A stretch of DNA of 64,000 nucleotides from Bacteroidota bacterium (GTDB taxonomy: Bacteria > Bacteroidota > Bacteroidia > Chitinophagales > Chitinophagaceae), in assembly GCA_023416995.1 (NCBI GenBank), contig JAEZGI010000016.1, positions 1 to 64,000 of the forward strand. Direction: 5' to 3'. Of this stretch, positions 1 through 8,315 are shown one piece after another. The translations under genes and the position numbers were made by a program. The notes beneath the pieces are model-generated. The model searched no databases. It was not told where the DNA came from and was given only the letters and a program-made list of their open reading frames with translations. How positions within the stretch are numbered: position 1 is the stretch's first letter; the number at the start of each line of letters is the position of its first letter.

Positions 1-471
1 TCCTCCGGTAGATGAACCCATAAATATCTTCACACCACATACTTCATTCTTTTTTTTATTGGTTTGAAGTACCTGTTCGAGGTTGTCGTTCGAAGTACCC
101 ATAAAAAAAGAGTAGTTGGCGAGCGAACTGTTCCTGGCTATTTCATATTTCTGTTCAAGCAGTTCCTGTGTAAAAACGGGTGGGACTGTATTAGGCATTT
201 CCATAAATGAAGTGACGCCTCCCGCTACAGCGGTTCTTGATTCTGTGTAGATGGTCGCTTTATGTGTGAGACCAGGTTCTCTGAAATGCACCTGGTCGTC
301 AATAGCACCCGGCAGAAGATGTTTTCCGGTGCCGTCAATTTCTGTTACGGCTAAGCTGGTTTGCAGCCCCGACCCAATTTTTTCGATGCGCTGATTTTTG
401 ATGAGCACATCACCAATAACTGATTTACCCTCGTTAACGATCGTGATATTCTTTATCAGGTAATTTTGCAT
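1..471 (-). CDS. pyrC: dihydroorotase-family amidohydrolase, 3' part cut by window edge
   Basis: The first 157 residues read toward the left edge of the window with no stop. The start is an ATG at 471. The visible part has the short N-terminal beta-sandwich of cyclic amidohydrolases, then the dihydroorotase signature VHFREPGLTHK near residue 61, MPNT, and GVKIFMGSSTG near the edge. The family interconverts carbamoyl-aspartate and dihydroorotate in cytosolic pyrimidine synthesis. One oddity is that the first metal-binding histidine of the usual HxH pair is Gln60 here (DQVHF). Family assignment is firm. Catalytic competence cannot be judged without the C-terminal metal ligands. Confidence 0.85.
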   Translation of the reverse strand, partial: MQNYLIKNITIVNEGKSVIGDVLIKNQRIEKIGSGLQTSLAVTEIDGTGKHLLPGAIDDQVHFREPGLTHKATIYTESRTAVAGGVTSFMEMPNTVPPVFTQELLEQKYEIARNSSLANYSFFMGTSNDNLEQVLQTNKKKNEVCGVKIFMGSSTGG

Positions 472-501
472 AATTTCAAATAATAATACGCTTAATATTG
501 T

Positions 502-2199
502 ATGATGCAATTTATTATAAAAAGGCTTGCTGGCTTTGCTATTTTCTTATCTCCTTTCATTTCAGTGGCTCAGTCATCATACCTTCCGCAGGGGCATAAA
601 CATCAACAATTCCTCAATCGTTTAGAAATATTATCACAACGCAATCCTGATCTCAATGTAACCACCGTCAAGCCGGTTAGTCGCAGGCTGGCAGTTGGAG
701 CAGTGACTTATGCTGATTCGTTGGTGGCAGCAGGTGTTTTGAAATTATCTGCAGTTGATGAATATAATCGTCAGAGCCTTCTGATGAACAACAGTGAATG
801 GGTAACCGGTGATAAGTCTGAGTTTCTCAGCAAACGTTCGTTATGGAATACATTTTATAAAACGAAGGCAAATTTGCTGGAGGTGGATGAAAAGGATTTT
901 TTCCTTGCTGTTAACCCCGTATTACAACCACAGCTCTCTTCCGAAAATGGCAATGACGATCGCGTGTTTCTTAACTCAAAAGGGGTGACTTTGCGTGGGC
1001 TTATCGCCAACAAAATTGGGTTCTCGGCTTATATCACCGACAACCAGGAACGTGGACCAGGATTTGTGCAGGATCGGGTGAACCAGTTTCTTGCGGTACC
1101 GGGCGCTGGTTTTTACAAGCCGTTTAAAAGAACAGCCACGGATTATATTGATGCGCGTGGATCGATCAACTTCGGGGTCACAAAATATATTGATGTTCAA
1201 TTCGGGTATGATAAAAACTTTATCGGCAATGGTTACCGGAGTCTTTTTCTGAGTGATTTTGCAAATAATTATTTGTTTCTTAAGCTGAACACACGTATCT
1301 GGAAAGTAAACTATCAAAACCTTTTTATGGAGTTGACCCCGCAGTTTAAAAATGCTGCAGGAACCTCCAATTTGTTGCTGGATAAAAAGTATGCAGCCAT
1401 GCATCACCTCAGCATTAATGTTACCAAGTGGTTGAATATAGGATTATTTGATGCAGTGGTGTTTGGAAGGAAAAATAAATTCGATTTTCTGTATCTCAAC
1501 CCAATTATCTTTCTGCGCGGAGCTGAGCAACAAAATGGAAGTCCGGATAATGCAATCGTAGGTTTCGATTTTAAGGCGAATGTTGCAAAACGGTTCCAGT
1601 TTTATGGACAGTTGATGTTTGACGAGTTTTATCTGAAAGAATTACGGGAGGGGAATGGTTGGTGGGCCAATAAGTTTGGCATACAGTTAGGCGGAAAATA
1701 CATCAACGCTTTTGGTGTCAAAAATCTGGATCTGCAGGGAGAGCTGAATGCGGTTAGACCATTCACCTATTCTCATACAGATTCAGTGGCTAATTACACT
1801 CATTATAATCAGCCAATGGCACATCCGCTCGGTGCCAACTTTATGGAAGCCATTGGTATTATCCGGTATCAACCGCATCCAAAATGGCAAACATCGGCAA
1901 GGCTGATACTTTGGCGCCAGGGAATTGATACTGGTAGCAGTAATATCGGGGTGAACATCTTTAAAATCAACACAACCCGTTCCGGCGAATACGGTTTTGA
2001 TCTGCCCAGTGGCGAACCTGTAAACGGTTTAAATTTTCAGTTCCTGGTTTCTTATGAGATCAGGGAAAACATTTTCCTGGAAGCCGGCGCATTACTGCGT
2101 AATCTTAAAACCGTTAATGTAAATACGATTGATAGAAATACATCTGTTATTACCGCTGGTCTTCGCATGAACATGTTCCGACGGGAATATGATTATTGA
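502..2199 (+). CDS. outer-membrane beta-barrel protein, Wzi/RemB-like
   Basis: A 565-residue exported protein. Residues 1-23 form a signal peptide (hydrophobic FAIFLSPFISV followed by AQ). The rest is rich in alternating aromatic and polar strands and ends in an aromatic-rich stretch (FRREYDY), as outer-membrane barrels do. Length and general composition resemble the capsule-assembly Wzi and gliding-associated RemB group of Bacteroidota, but I see no motif that separates these. ATGs occur at 502 and 505; either could be the start. The gene is divergent from the dihydroorotase gene and convergent with porT. It could be a sugar porin, an exopolysaccharide-surface organiser or a motility accessory; only the barrel location is well supported. 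Confidence 0.6.
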   Translation: MMQFIIKRLAGFAIFLSPFISVAQSSYLPQGHKHQQFLNRLEILSQRNPDLNVTTVKPVSRRLAVGAVTYADSLVAAGVLKLSAVDEYNRQSLLMNNSEWVTGDKSEFLSKRSLWNTFYKTKANLLEVDEKDFFLAVNPVLQPQLSSENGNDDRVFLNSKGVTLRGLIANKIGFSAYITDNQERGPGFVQDRVNQFLAVPGAGFYKPFKRTATDYIDARGSINFGVTKYIDVQFGYDKNFIGNGYRSLFLSDFANNYLFLKLNTRIWKVNYQNLFMELTPQFKNAAGTSNLLLDKKYAAMHHLSINVTKWLNIGLFDAVVFGRKNKFDFLYLNPIIFLRGAEQQNGSPDNAIVGFDFKANVAKRFQFYGQLMFDEFYLKELREGNGWWANKFGIQLGGKYINAFGVKNLDLQGELNAVRPFTYSHTDSVANYTHYNQPMAHPLGANFMEAIGIIRYQPHPKWQTSARLILWRQGIDTGSSNIGVNIFKINTTRSGEYGFDLPSGEPVNGLNFQFLVSYEIRENIFLEAGALLRNLKTVNVNTIDRNTSVITAGLRMNMFRREYDY

Positions 2200-2342
2200 T
2201 GAACCGATACCGGTTGGATTCTCATTTGCCATTTGGAATGAAGCTGCCGCAGCCTCTCATTTGCCATACGGGATCAACAGCATGGCGTAAATCTGAAGCA
2301 AGATCTGCATCCCAAAATCAACTTCCGGGGTACTTATAGATC

Positions 2343-3089
2343 TTAACCTTCGAATATAAGGGAAAACAGTACCATTCTTGAATTCAGCCGGTCAATTGTG
2401 CTGGAAAATTTCAGGTTCGGATCACGGCTATGGCTATTCGATAACCCATTGCTGATCTTGATCTCCGGAGATAGTATGAATACGGGAAAATAGAAGTTAA
2501 ACCCGATACCCGCTTCCACGCCAAAGTCGTACTTCTTTAGCTTCACCAGGTCCTCTGCTTTGCGCGCGGTTGAGTTAGAGGTCAGATCATATTCTACCTT
2601 ACCGCCACCAAACACGTACACACGAAAGTTGTTAATGCGATCAGAACGAAACTTAAGGTGTACGGGCAATCCAAGCAGGATGGACTCTACACGCTTAGTC
2701 ATCATAGCCGTTTCTTCCTTCGAAGCATCCGGGTATTTTAAATTATAGGTAAGATTCTTATATGAAAACAACAACTGGGGGAAGATGGCACGCACCTCGA
2801 AGCGGTTCGATAAACGATAGGTATGAATACCTGCCAGACCAAAACCACCCGTGTTATTGGGTTCGGCCACCATTACACTGTCCTGCGACAAAAAGCTGCT
2901 GTGATGACTTACATTAAACCTTGAACTATTATAAATCAGACCGATTCCAAGAAAATACTTCTTATCATCATGATCAGGCAGGTTCAACTGGTATTGCTGC
3001 GCAGAAGATGTAAATGCTATCAGCATCAATAAACTGACACACAATTTTTTTATCAGGTTCGTCTTTTTGTTCCGCAATAGATGGTGCAT
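2343..3089 (-). CDS. porT: type IX secretion system outer-membrane protein PorT/SprT
   Basis: A 248-residue barrel with an N-terminal signal peptide (LIKKLCVSLLMLIAF, cleavage after SSAQ). The beta-rich body has conserved features of PorT/SprT, including VYVFGGGKVEYDL and a Phe-ending last strand (FSLIFEG). PorT is required for the type IX secretion system that exports CTD-bearing proteins across the outer membrane. The ATG at 3089 lies inside the 3' end of ubiE, so the two genes overlap by 37 bases. The order ubiE-porT is common in Bacteroidota and supports the call. Expression is probably coupled to ubiE. A generic porT-family barrel is the alternative. Confidence 0.82.
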   Translation of the reverse strand: MHHLLRNKKTNLIKKLCVSLLMLIAFTSSAQQYQLNLPDHDDKKYFLGIGLIYNSSRFNVSHHSSFLSQDSVMVAEPNNTGGFGLAGIHTYRLSNRFEVRAIFPQLLFSYKNLTYNLKYPDASKEETAMMTKRVESILLGLPVHLKFRSDRINNFRVYVFGGGKVEYDLTSNSTARKAEDLVKLKKYDFGVEAGIGFNFYFPVFILSPEIKISNGLSNSHSRDPNLKFSSTIDRLNSRMVLFSLIFEG

Positions 3090-3805
3090 ATCCCTAAACT
3101 CAGGCTTTTTAAAGTGGTTTCAGTAAATCCGACTTGTTGTAAAATGTGTAGAAATGTTTCGCCTTCTGGAAATGCTTTAACGGATGAATGTAAATATTGA
3201 TATGCGTCTTTGTTCTTAGTTAACCATTTGCCCGCCTGCGGCGCCACAAGATTCATATAAAAATTATATAAACCACTGAACAGCACTTTCTTAGGTTTTG
3301 AAAACTCGAGAATCACCAGTTTGCCGCCAGGCTTCAACACCCGGAGCATCTCGCCTATACCCTGCTCGAGATTCTCGAAATTCCGCACACCAAAGGCAAC
3401 GGTTATTGCATCAAACGAATTGTTTGCCGAATTTATTGCTTCACTGTCGCCCTTAAAGAGTTGTATGTGATTATTTAACAAGGCCTTGTCGATTTTCTTT
3501 CGGCCCAGTTCCAACATGCCCTCAGAGATATCGATCCCGGTGATTTTCACCGGTTTAAGGTATTTGTAACTCATCAGCGCCATATCGCCCGTACCGGTCG
3601 CGACATCGAGAAGGGTATTCACCTGTATATCCTTCAACTCCCGGATCGCCCTTTTCCGCCAATACACATCAATGCCACCTGATAAAAACCTGTTCATGAA
3701 ATCGTACCGGAAAGCTATTTGGTCGAACATGCTGGCGACCTGCTCTTTTTTGCTTTTGTCCGAATCCTTGAACGGCACTACAGTATCATGATTATATTTC
3801 GACAT
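3053..3805 (-). CDS. ubiE: demethylmenaquinone methyltransferase
   Basis: A 250-residue class I SAM-dependent methyltransferase of the UbiE/MenG family. The SAM-binding motif DVATGTGDMAL lies near residue 67. The family signatures YDFMNRFLSGGID and FGVRNFENLEQG are present. It methylates demethylmenaquinone to menaquinone, the usual respiratory quinone in this phylum, so MenG activity is the likely physiological role; a ubiquinone role is not expected. The start is ATG at 3805. The 3' end overlaps the start of porT. No promoter could be assigned with confidence. Confidence 0.93.
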   Translation of the reverse strand: MSKYNHDTVVPFKDSDKSKKEQVASMFDQIAFRYDFMNRFLSGGIDVYWRKRAIRELKDIQVNTLLDVATGTGDMALMSYKYLKPVKITGIDISEGMLELGRKKIDKALLNNHIQLFKGDSEAINSANNSFDAITVAFGVRNFENLEQGIGEMLRVLKPGGKLVILEFSKPKKVLFSGLYNFYMNLVAPQAGKWLTKNKDAYQYLHSSVKAFPEGETFLHILQQVGFTETTLKSLSLGICTIYCGTKRRT

Positions 3806-3892
3806 TTTTCAAAGTTGGTGAAAAAGACAGCGTGTTTTGACGGGTGCTGACATCGGCCGCGAAGTTAAGGTGGAATTTTTTGTTACCCGTGG

Positions 3893-4163
3893 TGTGCACC
3901 GAATTTGATTGTAGTTACAGTAACTGGAGGCGAGATTTAACAGATAGTTTGCCGGCTACTGTTGTTTGCAGGGTTTGATTACATCAGAACTGGAAGCAAT
4001 ATTTAAACAGATAGCTTGCGGGCTAAAGTTGTTTGCATCTGATTTGATACCATCCGAACTGAAAGCCAAAATTATAAGATAGTTTGTCGGTTACAGTTCT
4101 GTGCACCTAATTTGGTCGAATCAGAACTGGAAGCCAGAATTAACAGATAGTTTATCTTGCGCA
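3893..4163. repeat. degenerate tandem repeat, about 68-bp unit, four copies
   Basis: This fills most of the 396-base gene-free stretch between ubiE and engB. Four copies can be aligned on the core AACTGRARGC, starting at 3922, 3988, 4057 and 4125, so the period is 66, 69 and 68 bases. Each copy continues with an A/T-rich step, AGATAGTTTGCCGG-like sequence, then GTTGTTTGCA and TTTGATTACATC-like ends. A partial copy precedes at 3893-3921 (GTGCACCGAATTTGATTG). The copies differ by substitutions and small indels, so the array is old. I see no open frame or known RNA in it. Confidence 0.8.
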
Positions 4164-4201
4164 CTGAAAGCCGCTGACCGGCAAACGAAAAATGTGAAAA
4201 T

Positions 4202-4861
4202 ATGATTATTAAGTCCGCCGAATACCTGATCAGCAGCCCCGAACTGGCAAATTGCCCGGCACCAGATAAACCGGAATATGCCTTCATCGGCCGTAGTAAC
4301 GTCGGCAAATCTTCTCTCATAAATATGCTCTGCGATAACCAGAAGCTTGCGAAAACTTCAGGTACGCCTGGTAAAACGCAGATGATCAACCATTTTCTGA
4401 TCAAATCACTTTCGGCAAAACAGGCGGCAAAAGCCCATGGCGCGCCCGAAAGCTGGTACCTGGTAGACTTACCCGGCTACGGTTTCGCCAAAGTGAGCAT
4501 AAACGCACGCAACAGATGGGAACAGATGATCGAAACTTATCTGCGAAAAAGAGAAAACCTCGTGAACGTATTTGCGCTGATCGACGGCCGGCATTCTCCC
4601 CAAAAAGTGGATCTTGATTTCGTAAACAAACTGGGAAAATGGGAAGTTCCTTTTACCCTTGTTTTCACCAAGTCGGATAAAGAATCACAACGGATTGTAA
4701 GCGCAAACATCAAACACTTCCTTGATAAGATGCGGGAGACCTGGCAATTCCTGCCGCGTCATTTTGTTACCAGTGCAGTTAAAAAACAGGGTAGGGAAGG
4801 AATACTTCAGTTTATCGAAGAATGTAACGACGCCATTGCGGCTCAGCAACAGCAACAATGA
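4202..4861 (+). CDS. engB: ribosome biogenesis GTP-binding protein EngB (YihA/YsxC)
   Basis: A 219-residue TRAFAC GTPase. G1 GRSNVGKSS lies at residues 30-38, the G2 region is TSGTPGKTQ, G3 is DLPGYG and G4 is TKSD. EngB assists late assembly of the large ribosomal subunit in the cytosol and is usually essential. An insertion of roughly ten residues (KQAAKAHGAP) sits just before the strand leading to G3, a small variation for the family. The C-terminus ends in a short glutamine run. The start is ATG at 4202, preceded by the tandem-repeat region, which therefore forms its 5' flank. Confidence 0.95.
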   Translation: MIIKSAEYLISSPELANCPAPDKPEYAFIGRSNVGKSSLINMLCDNQKLAKTSGTPGKTQMINHFLIKSLSAKQAAKAHGAPESWYLVDLPGYGFAKVSINARNRWEQMIETYLRKRENLVNVFALIDGRHSPQKVDLDFVNKLGKWEVPFTLVFTKSDKESQRIVSANIKHFLDKMRETWQFLPRHFVTSAVKKQGREGILQFIEECNDAIAAQQQQQ

Positions 4862-4919
4862 TGAGGTCGCAGCAGTGATTTGCTCGCAGCAGTGATCGGC
4901 GACCAGCTCACCACAATAA

Positions 4920-5393
4920 TTAATTCACAACTTTGTTTGCGCAGCTGCTGCTGGCAAAAGCCTCCGGTTTGGCCTTGAAAGCAAAGCCCATACCCAGGAT
5001 GTATCCCATAGCTTCCTTAAGCGCATCATTACTTTTGAAATGCGGGTTAGTGTTGATGTCTGCATGTACTTCCATGTCAACATTATACTTTGTGAACAAA
5101 CCACAAAGCTCATAAGCAATCTCAATGCTTTTTGCTACTTCCACCAACATCCTTTCTTTGATGCTGTAAGACAGTTTTGTTTTTTCGTTGTGAATAAACA
5201 TAAACCCACCATGACCTTCTCTAAGGAAGACAATAACGGTAGCAAATTCAGTTTCGGAACCTTTTACCTGTGAGTCGGTACCAATGCAGACTTTAAGATG
5301 AAATCCTTTTGCAGTTTCGCGTTTAATGGCGTTTTCAACGGCTTTGATAATGGGAAGATCAATCGGATCTCCGTTAAACTTTCTCCATAACAT
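4920..5393 (-). CDS. RNase H-like YkuK-family protein
   Basis: A 157-residue protein of the YkuK/DUF458 family with an RNase H-like fold. Acidic residues spaced as in the fold are visible: IGTDSQ near residue 39, the E of KERMLVE near 83, and HADINTN near 114. Family members are small cytosolic proteins whose biochemical role is not well established; nuclease activity is inferred from the fold only. The ATG at 5393 is preceded by a perfect 11-bp inverted repeat. The gene sits alone, downstream of the metallopeptidase on the same strand and convergent with engB. Confidence 0.8.
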   Translation of the reverse strand: MLWRKFNGDPIDLPIIKAVENAIKRETAKGFHLKVCIGTDSQVKGSETEFATVIVFLREGHGGFMFIHNEKTKLSYSIKERMLVEVAKSIEIAYELCGLFTKYNVDMEVHADINTNPHFKSNDALKEAMGYILGMGFAFKAKPEAFASSSCANKVVN

Positions 5394-5397
5394 ATAA

Positions 5398-5432
5398 CAA
5401 TAGGTTTTCCGAATTTACCGAAAAACCTATTG
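5398..5432. repeat. perfect 11-bp inverted repeat upstream of the YkuK-like gene
   Basis: CAATAGGTTTT at 5398-5408 is repeated inverted as AAAACCTATTG at 5422-5432, with a 13-base spacer. It lies five bases upstream of the ATG at 5393 and downstream of the metallopeptidase stop. On the minus strand there is no T-run after the stem, so a simple intrinsic terminator is unlikely. It could be a leader hairpin that masks the start, or a protein-binding site. Confidence 0.6.
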
Positions 5433-5483
5433 CAAAAAAAATGTAAGTGATCAGAATTAATAATCTGGTAACGCCGCCCGGTA

Positions 5484-7067
5484 TTAAGGCTTTATGATCT
5501 TGTATGTAGTTGGCTGGCTGTCTTCATGTACTCTCAACAACAACAAACCCTTCTGTGCACTGTTTACATCGATATTATTCGCGCCCTGTTTCAACACTCC
5601 CTGCCTGATAACACGGCCGGCGGCATCCACCAACTGGTAAGGATAACTGCCCTTACTATACGCCTGAATACCGGCGTTAATGATGGTTGAAGCGATATCA
5701 ACGTTTTTGCCTTTAAGCGTTTTAAGCGATTCGACATTTGAATAATACGCACGTTCATCTGCAACAGTAATCGCTTTAATGCGGTAATAATTCACAGAAT
5801 TATCAAGGGGCTGCCATTCATACTGGCCCGCATCAGCAGACAACTCAGCTAATGTTGAGAAACGACGGCCATCTTTCGAAATTTCGACCTGAAGTTTTTT
5901 TACGGGCTCATCAGTTTTAAAACTCCAGCGAAGCTGGTGGTTTTTATCCTGTGGAACAGCCTTTAAGTTGAAATTATGTATAGGTAAAACAGAAGCAATC
6001 AAACCAACCAATGAGTAAGATCCAACGCTGCCATAGTCCGACAGGTTCTTGTTTGCAACACCATCCACCACGATATAATAAGTTCCTGCAGTAAGATTGG
6101 TATCAACTCCTGCATTCAACAACTCGCTCGGATTATATTTACCAATGGTATCAGTAAAAGAACTCAGGAGACCGACCTTGATATCCACGTTCGCGCCGCT
6201 GTTTGCTGAACCCACATTTTGTGGTACAGCATTGATCCGAACATTTGTAGGTGCATTCAATTTAAAAGTGAATACATCCCTGTCGTCGTAGTTGTTTATC
6301 ATACCTGAAGCCTGGAAATCGACCGGTGATATGACGATCGGGGTAGCTACATCATGTGTATTACCATGGTCATCCAAACGCAAACCAAATCCGTTCAACG
6401 ATCCTGCAATAACATTGATGTCTTCCTGGATCTGATCGCAACCTTTAGCATTCGCGCCAGTGTGCCAGGTGGTCATATTACGGTTATAACCCACACCCAT
6501 AATTGGCGCCCAGCCTATTTCGCCATCGCCCTGCCCCGATGAGTATTCGGCCAGCTTTGTGCACCCGTTATAAGTGCTTTGGTGATGCAGGCCCAGCGTG
6601 TGGCCAGCTTCGTGTGCCACTGCTTCTGCAACGTTCTTTACGTTGAGTTCAAGCGCGCCACTGAACACCCATCCTGGTGTACCATCACCCCAGCTGAATG
6701 AGTTTACAAATGAAGTTCCCCCGGCATTCGGATACCAGTAATTCGTTGTGGTAACTATGATGCGTATACGCTGTTTGATGGGTGCAGCAGCATACACAGC
6801 TGAATCTGTTGTGACATTTATATTAAAAATCCGGTAATCTTCCGCAACGCGGAGGAAAACCTCGTTAATGCCTTCATTAGTAAGGCCAGAAGGCTGTGCA
6901 TTGATGGGGCCAAAAAAATTCCAGCCTGTTCCTTCAACCAATTGACCATCAAAATCAATATAGATGGTTGCCCTGGCGGCAGTGTCGCTGTTCAAAGCGG
7001 GTACCTGCGCATATGCCGAAGCTGCTGCAAGACCGGAAAACAACAAAACTGACAATATCTTTTTCAT
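5484..7067 (-). CDS. secreted zinc metallopeptidase with type IX sorting domain
   Basis: A 527-residue metzincin. Residues 1-20 are a signal peptide ending in AYAQ. The catalytic motif HEAGHTLGLHH is at 152-162 (zinc ligands H152, H156, H162; base E153) and a candidate Met-turn, PIMGVGY, has Met190. Residues from about 245 to 360 resemble a PPC-type beta-sandwich (DVFTFKL, GTYYIVVDG). A fibronectin-like module follows. The last 80 residues look like a type A sorting tail (YQLVDAAGRVI, ending YKIIKP), which directs export through the type IX system and anchoring or release at the surface. The gene follows a small secreted-protein gene by 24 bases, so the two are probably one transcript. The substrate is unknown. 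Confidence 0.88.
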   Translation of the reverse strand: MKKILSVLLFSGLAAASAYAQVPALNSDTAARATIYIDFDGQLVEGTGWNFFGPINAQPSGLTNEGINEVFLRVAEDYRIFNINVTTDSAVYAAAPIKQRIRIIVTTTNYWYPNAGGTSFVNSFSWGDGTPGWVFSGALELNVKNVAEAVAHEAGHTLGLHHQSTYNGCTKLAEYSSGQGDGEIGWAPIMGVGYNRNMTTWHTGANAKGCDQIQEDINVIAGSLNGFGLRLDDHGNTHDVATPIVISPVDFQASGMINNYDDRDVFTFKLNAPTNVRINAVPQNVGSANSGANVDIKVGLLSSFTDTIGKYNPSELLNAGVDTNLTAGTYYIVVDGVANKNLSDYGSVGSYSLVGLIASVLPIHNFNLKAVPQDKNHQLRWSFKTDEPVKKLQVEISKDGRRFSTLAELSADAGQYEWQPLDNSVNYYRIKAITVADERAYYSNVESLKTLKGKNVDIASTIINAGIQAYSKGSYPYQLVDAAGRVIRQGVLKQGANNIDVNSAQKGLLLLRVHEDSQPTTYKIIKP

Positions 7068-7091
7068 GTTCTGGATTTAGAAGCTTGCGGG

Positions 7092-7583
7092 TTATTCGGT
7101 TATACTTCCTGGCAACGGGCAATCGACCATAACGAACTTTGCCAGTTCCTTTGTTACGAAATATTTTTCTCCGTCGCGTTGAATCATCAACACATCCCCA
7201 TTGTTGGGATTAAGTATGCGACCAATAAACTCAGGCTTTATACCCGCCTGGCTGATCATCGACAGACTTAACATTGCTCCTGCATAGTTTGAGGAAAGAA
7301 TGTTGATTGTTGAAACATTCTCATCCTGGCGTCTTTTTGTGATCACCGTGCCTTTGAAACTGTTGCCTGATGTAAGCGGAACAACAACATCATCGTTTTC
7401 TGAGGCTTCAAATAATTTTGCAAGAGCAGAATAACTGCATTCAAACTTCTGAGGCAACTTTGTGAAAAGAAATGATTTTTCTGGTGAAGACGATTTCAGG
7501 GGGATTCCTCTCTGGGCCATCAATACCGGGGAGGTGAATTGATGCAATATCACCAGAAACAAGAGTTTCCGAATAGTTTTCAT
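7092..7583 (-). CDS. small exported protein of unknown function, partner of the metallopeptidase
   Basis: A 163-residue protein with a signal peptide (KLLFLVILHQFTSPVLMAQ, residues 6-24). The mature part is about 139 residues of mixed alpha/beta character with two cysteines (one near residue 49, one near 155) that could pair. I do not recognise a family. It lies 24 bases upstream of the metallopeptidase on the same strand, so co-expression is likely. A chaperone-like, propeptide-like or inhibitor role toward the peptidase is possible, but this is inferred from position only. It lacks a type IX tail, so it would remain in the periplasm unless exported otherwise. Confidence 0.6.
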   Translation of the reverse strand: MKTIRKLLFLVILHQFTSPVLMAQRGIPLKSSSPEKSFLFTKLPQKFECSYSALAKLFEASENDDVVVPLTSGNSFKGTVITKRRQDENVSTINILSSNYAGAMLSLSMISQAGIKPEFIGRILNPNNGDVLMIQRDGEKYFVTKELAKFVMVDCPLPGSITE

Positions 7584-7770
7584 TGGATATAAATTTTAAA
7601 CAGGGTCTGGATTTCGCCGGCAAAACGAACGCTGAATTCGTTTGCCCGGTGGATGGAACGGATAAGTCCAACACCTTATAAACGGAATAGGGCGGTTCAT
7701 ATTTTGTGCAGATGCATAAAATATTGTTTATCAGGCTTGCAGGAAAACTCTTAGGTGCCGATAGGGAAGA

Positions 7771-8142
7771 TCAATATTGCCCGGTGCTGAGCATCACCAG
7801 CGTGCAGGCTTCAAGTGGCTTAATGCCTTGTTTTTCAGCTAATTCATACAGTTCGTCGTTTTCCGCACCAGGATTAAAAATGATCCGCTTCGGATTTAAC
7901 GACAAGATATAATCGTAATATTCTTTTTGATTTTCTTCACCGAGATACAATGTCACGGTATCAACATCTTCAAAAGCTGCTTTTTCAGTTTCGATCGGCA
8001 CATTTGCTACCACACTTTGTTTTTTGCCGATGGCAACCACCGGGTGGCCATGAGCCTTCAGACGGTTAATAGCCAAAAAACTGTAACGGTTCGGATTTGC
8101 TGAAGCTCCTAATACAAGTGTCTTTTTCTGCGATTGTGCCAT
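7771..8142 (-). CDS. CoA-binding domain protein (YccU type)
   Basis: A 123-residue single-domain protein with a Rossmann-like CoA-binding fold. The nucleotide-binding loop LVLGASANPNRYS is at residues 9-21, and the family pattern PKRIIFNPGAEN lies in the second half. Members bind CoA and resemble the N-terminal part of succinyl-CoA synthetase alpha, but lack its catalytic part. The physiological role is not established. The start is ATG at 8142. The gene lies downstream of the polyketide cluster on the same strand with a 173-base gap, so joint regulation is uncertain. Confidence 0.85.
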   Translation of the reverse strand: MAQSQKKTLVLGASANPNRYSFLAINRLKAHGHPVVAIGKKQSVVANVPIETEKAAFEDVDTVTLYLGEENQKEYYDYILSLNPKRIIFNPGAENDELYELAEKQGIKPLEACTLVMLSTGQY

Positions 8143-8315
8143 AATTCCTGTTTTTGTGGATCCATCCCGGTGACCACGGTCTACTGGAAACCATCCTCAA
8201 AATATAACAACTTAGCTGTACTGTGGTTCACTGGCAGAAATATCCTCGTAAACCGTTAGGGGAAGTCAGGGAGCAAAATGGAAGGGATCGAGCATTCAAT
8301 GTATTAGTGGAAGAA

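Noticed and set aside
976..1407. Minus-strand open frame of 143 codons inside the outer-membrane barrel gene
   Set aside because: It lies wholly within a gene with a clear signal peptide and barrel pattern, has no recognisable motif, and its composition is that of an antisense shadow.
2220..2267. Direct repeat TCTCATTTGCCAT (2220-2232 and 2255-2267) between the barrel gene and porT
   Set aside because: Two copies of 13 bases in a short convergent gap; no flanking structure suggests a mobile element or att site.
4867..4896. Direct repeat TCGCAGCAGTGAT just after engB
   Set aside because: Two copies, 17 bases apart, without a stem or T-run; most likely a small local duplication.
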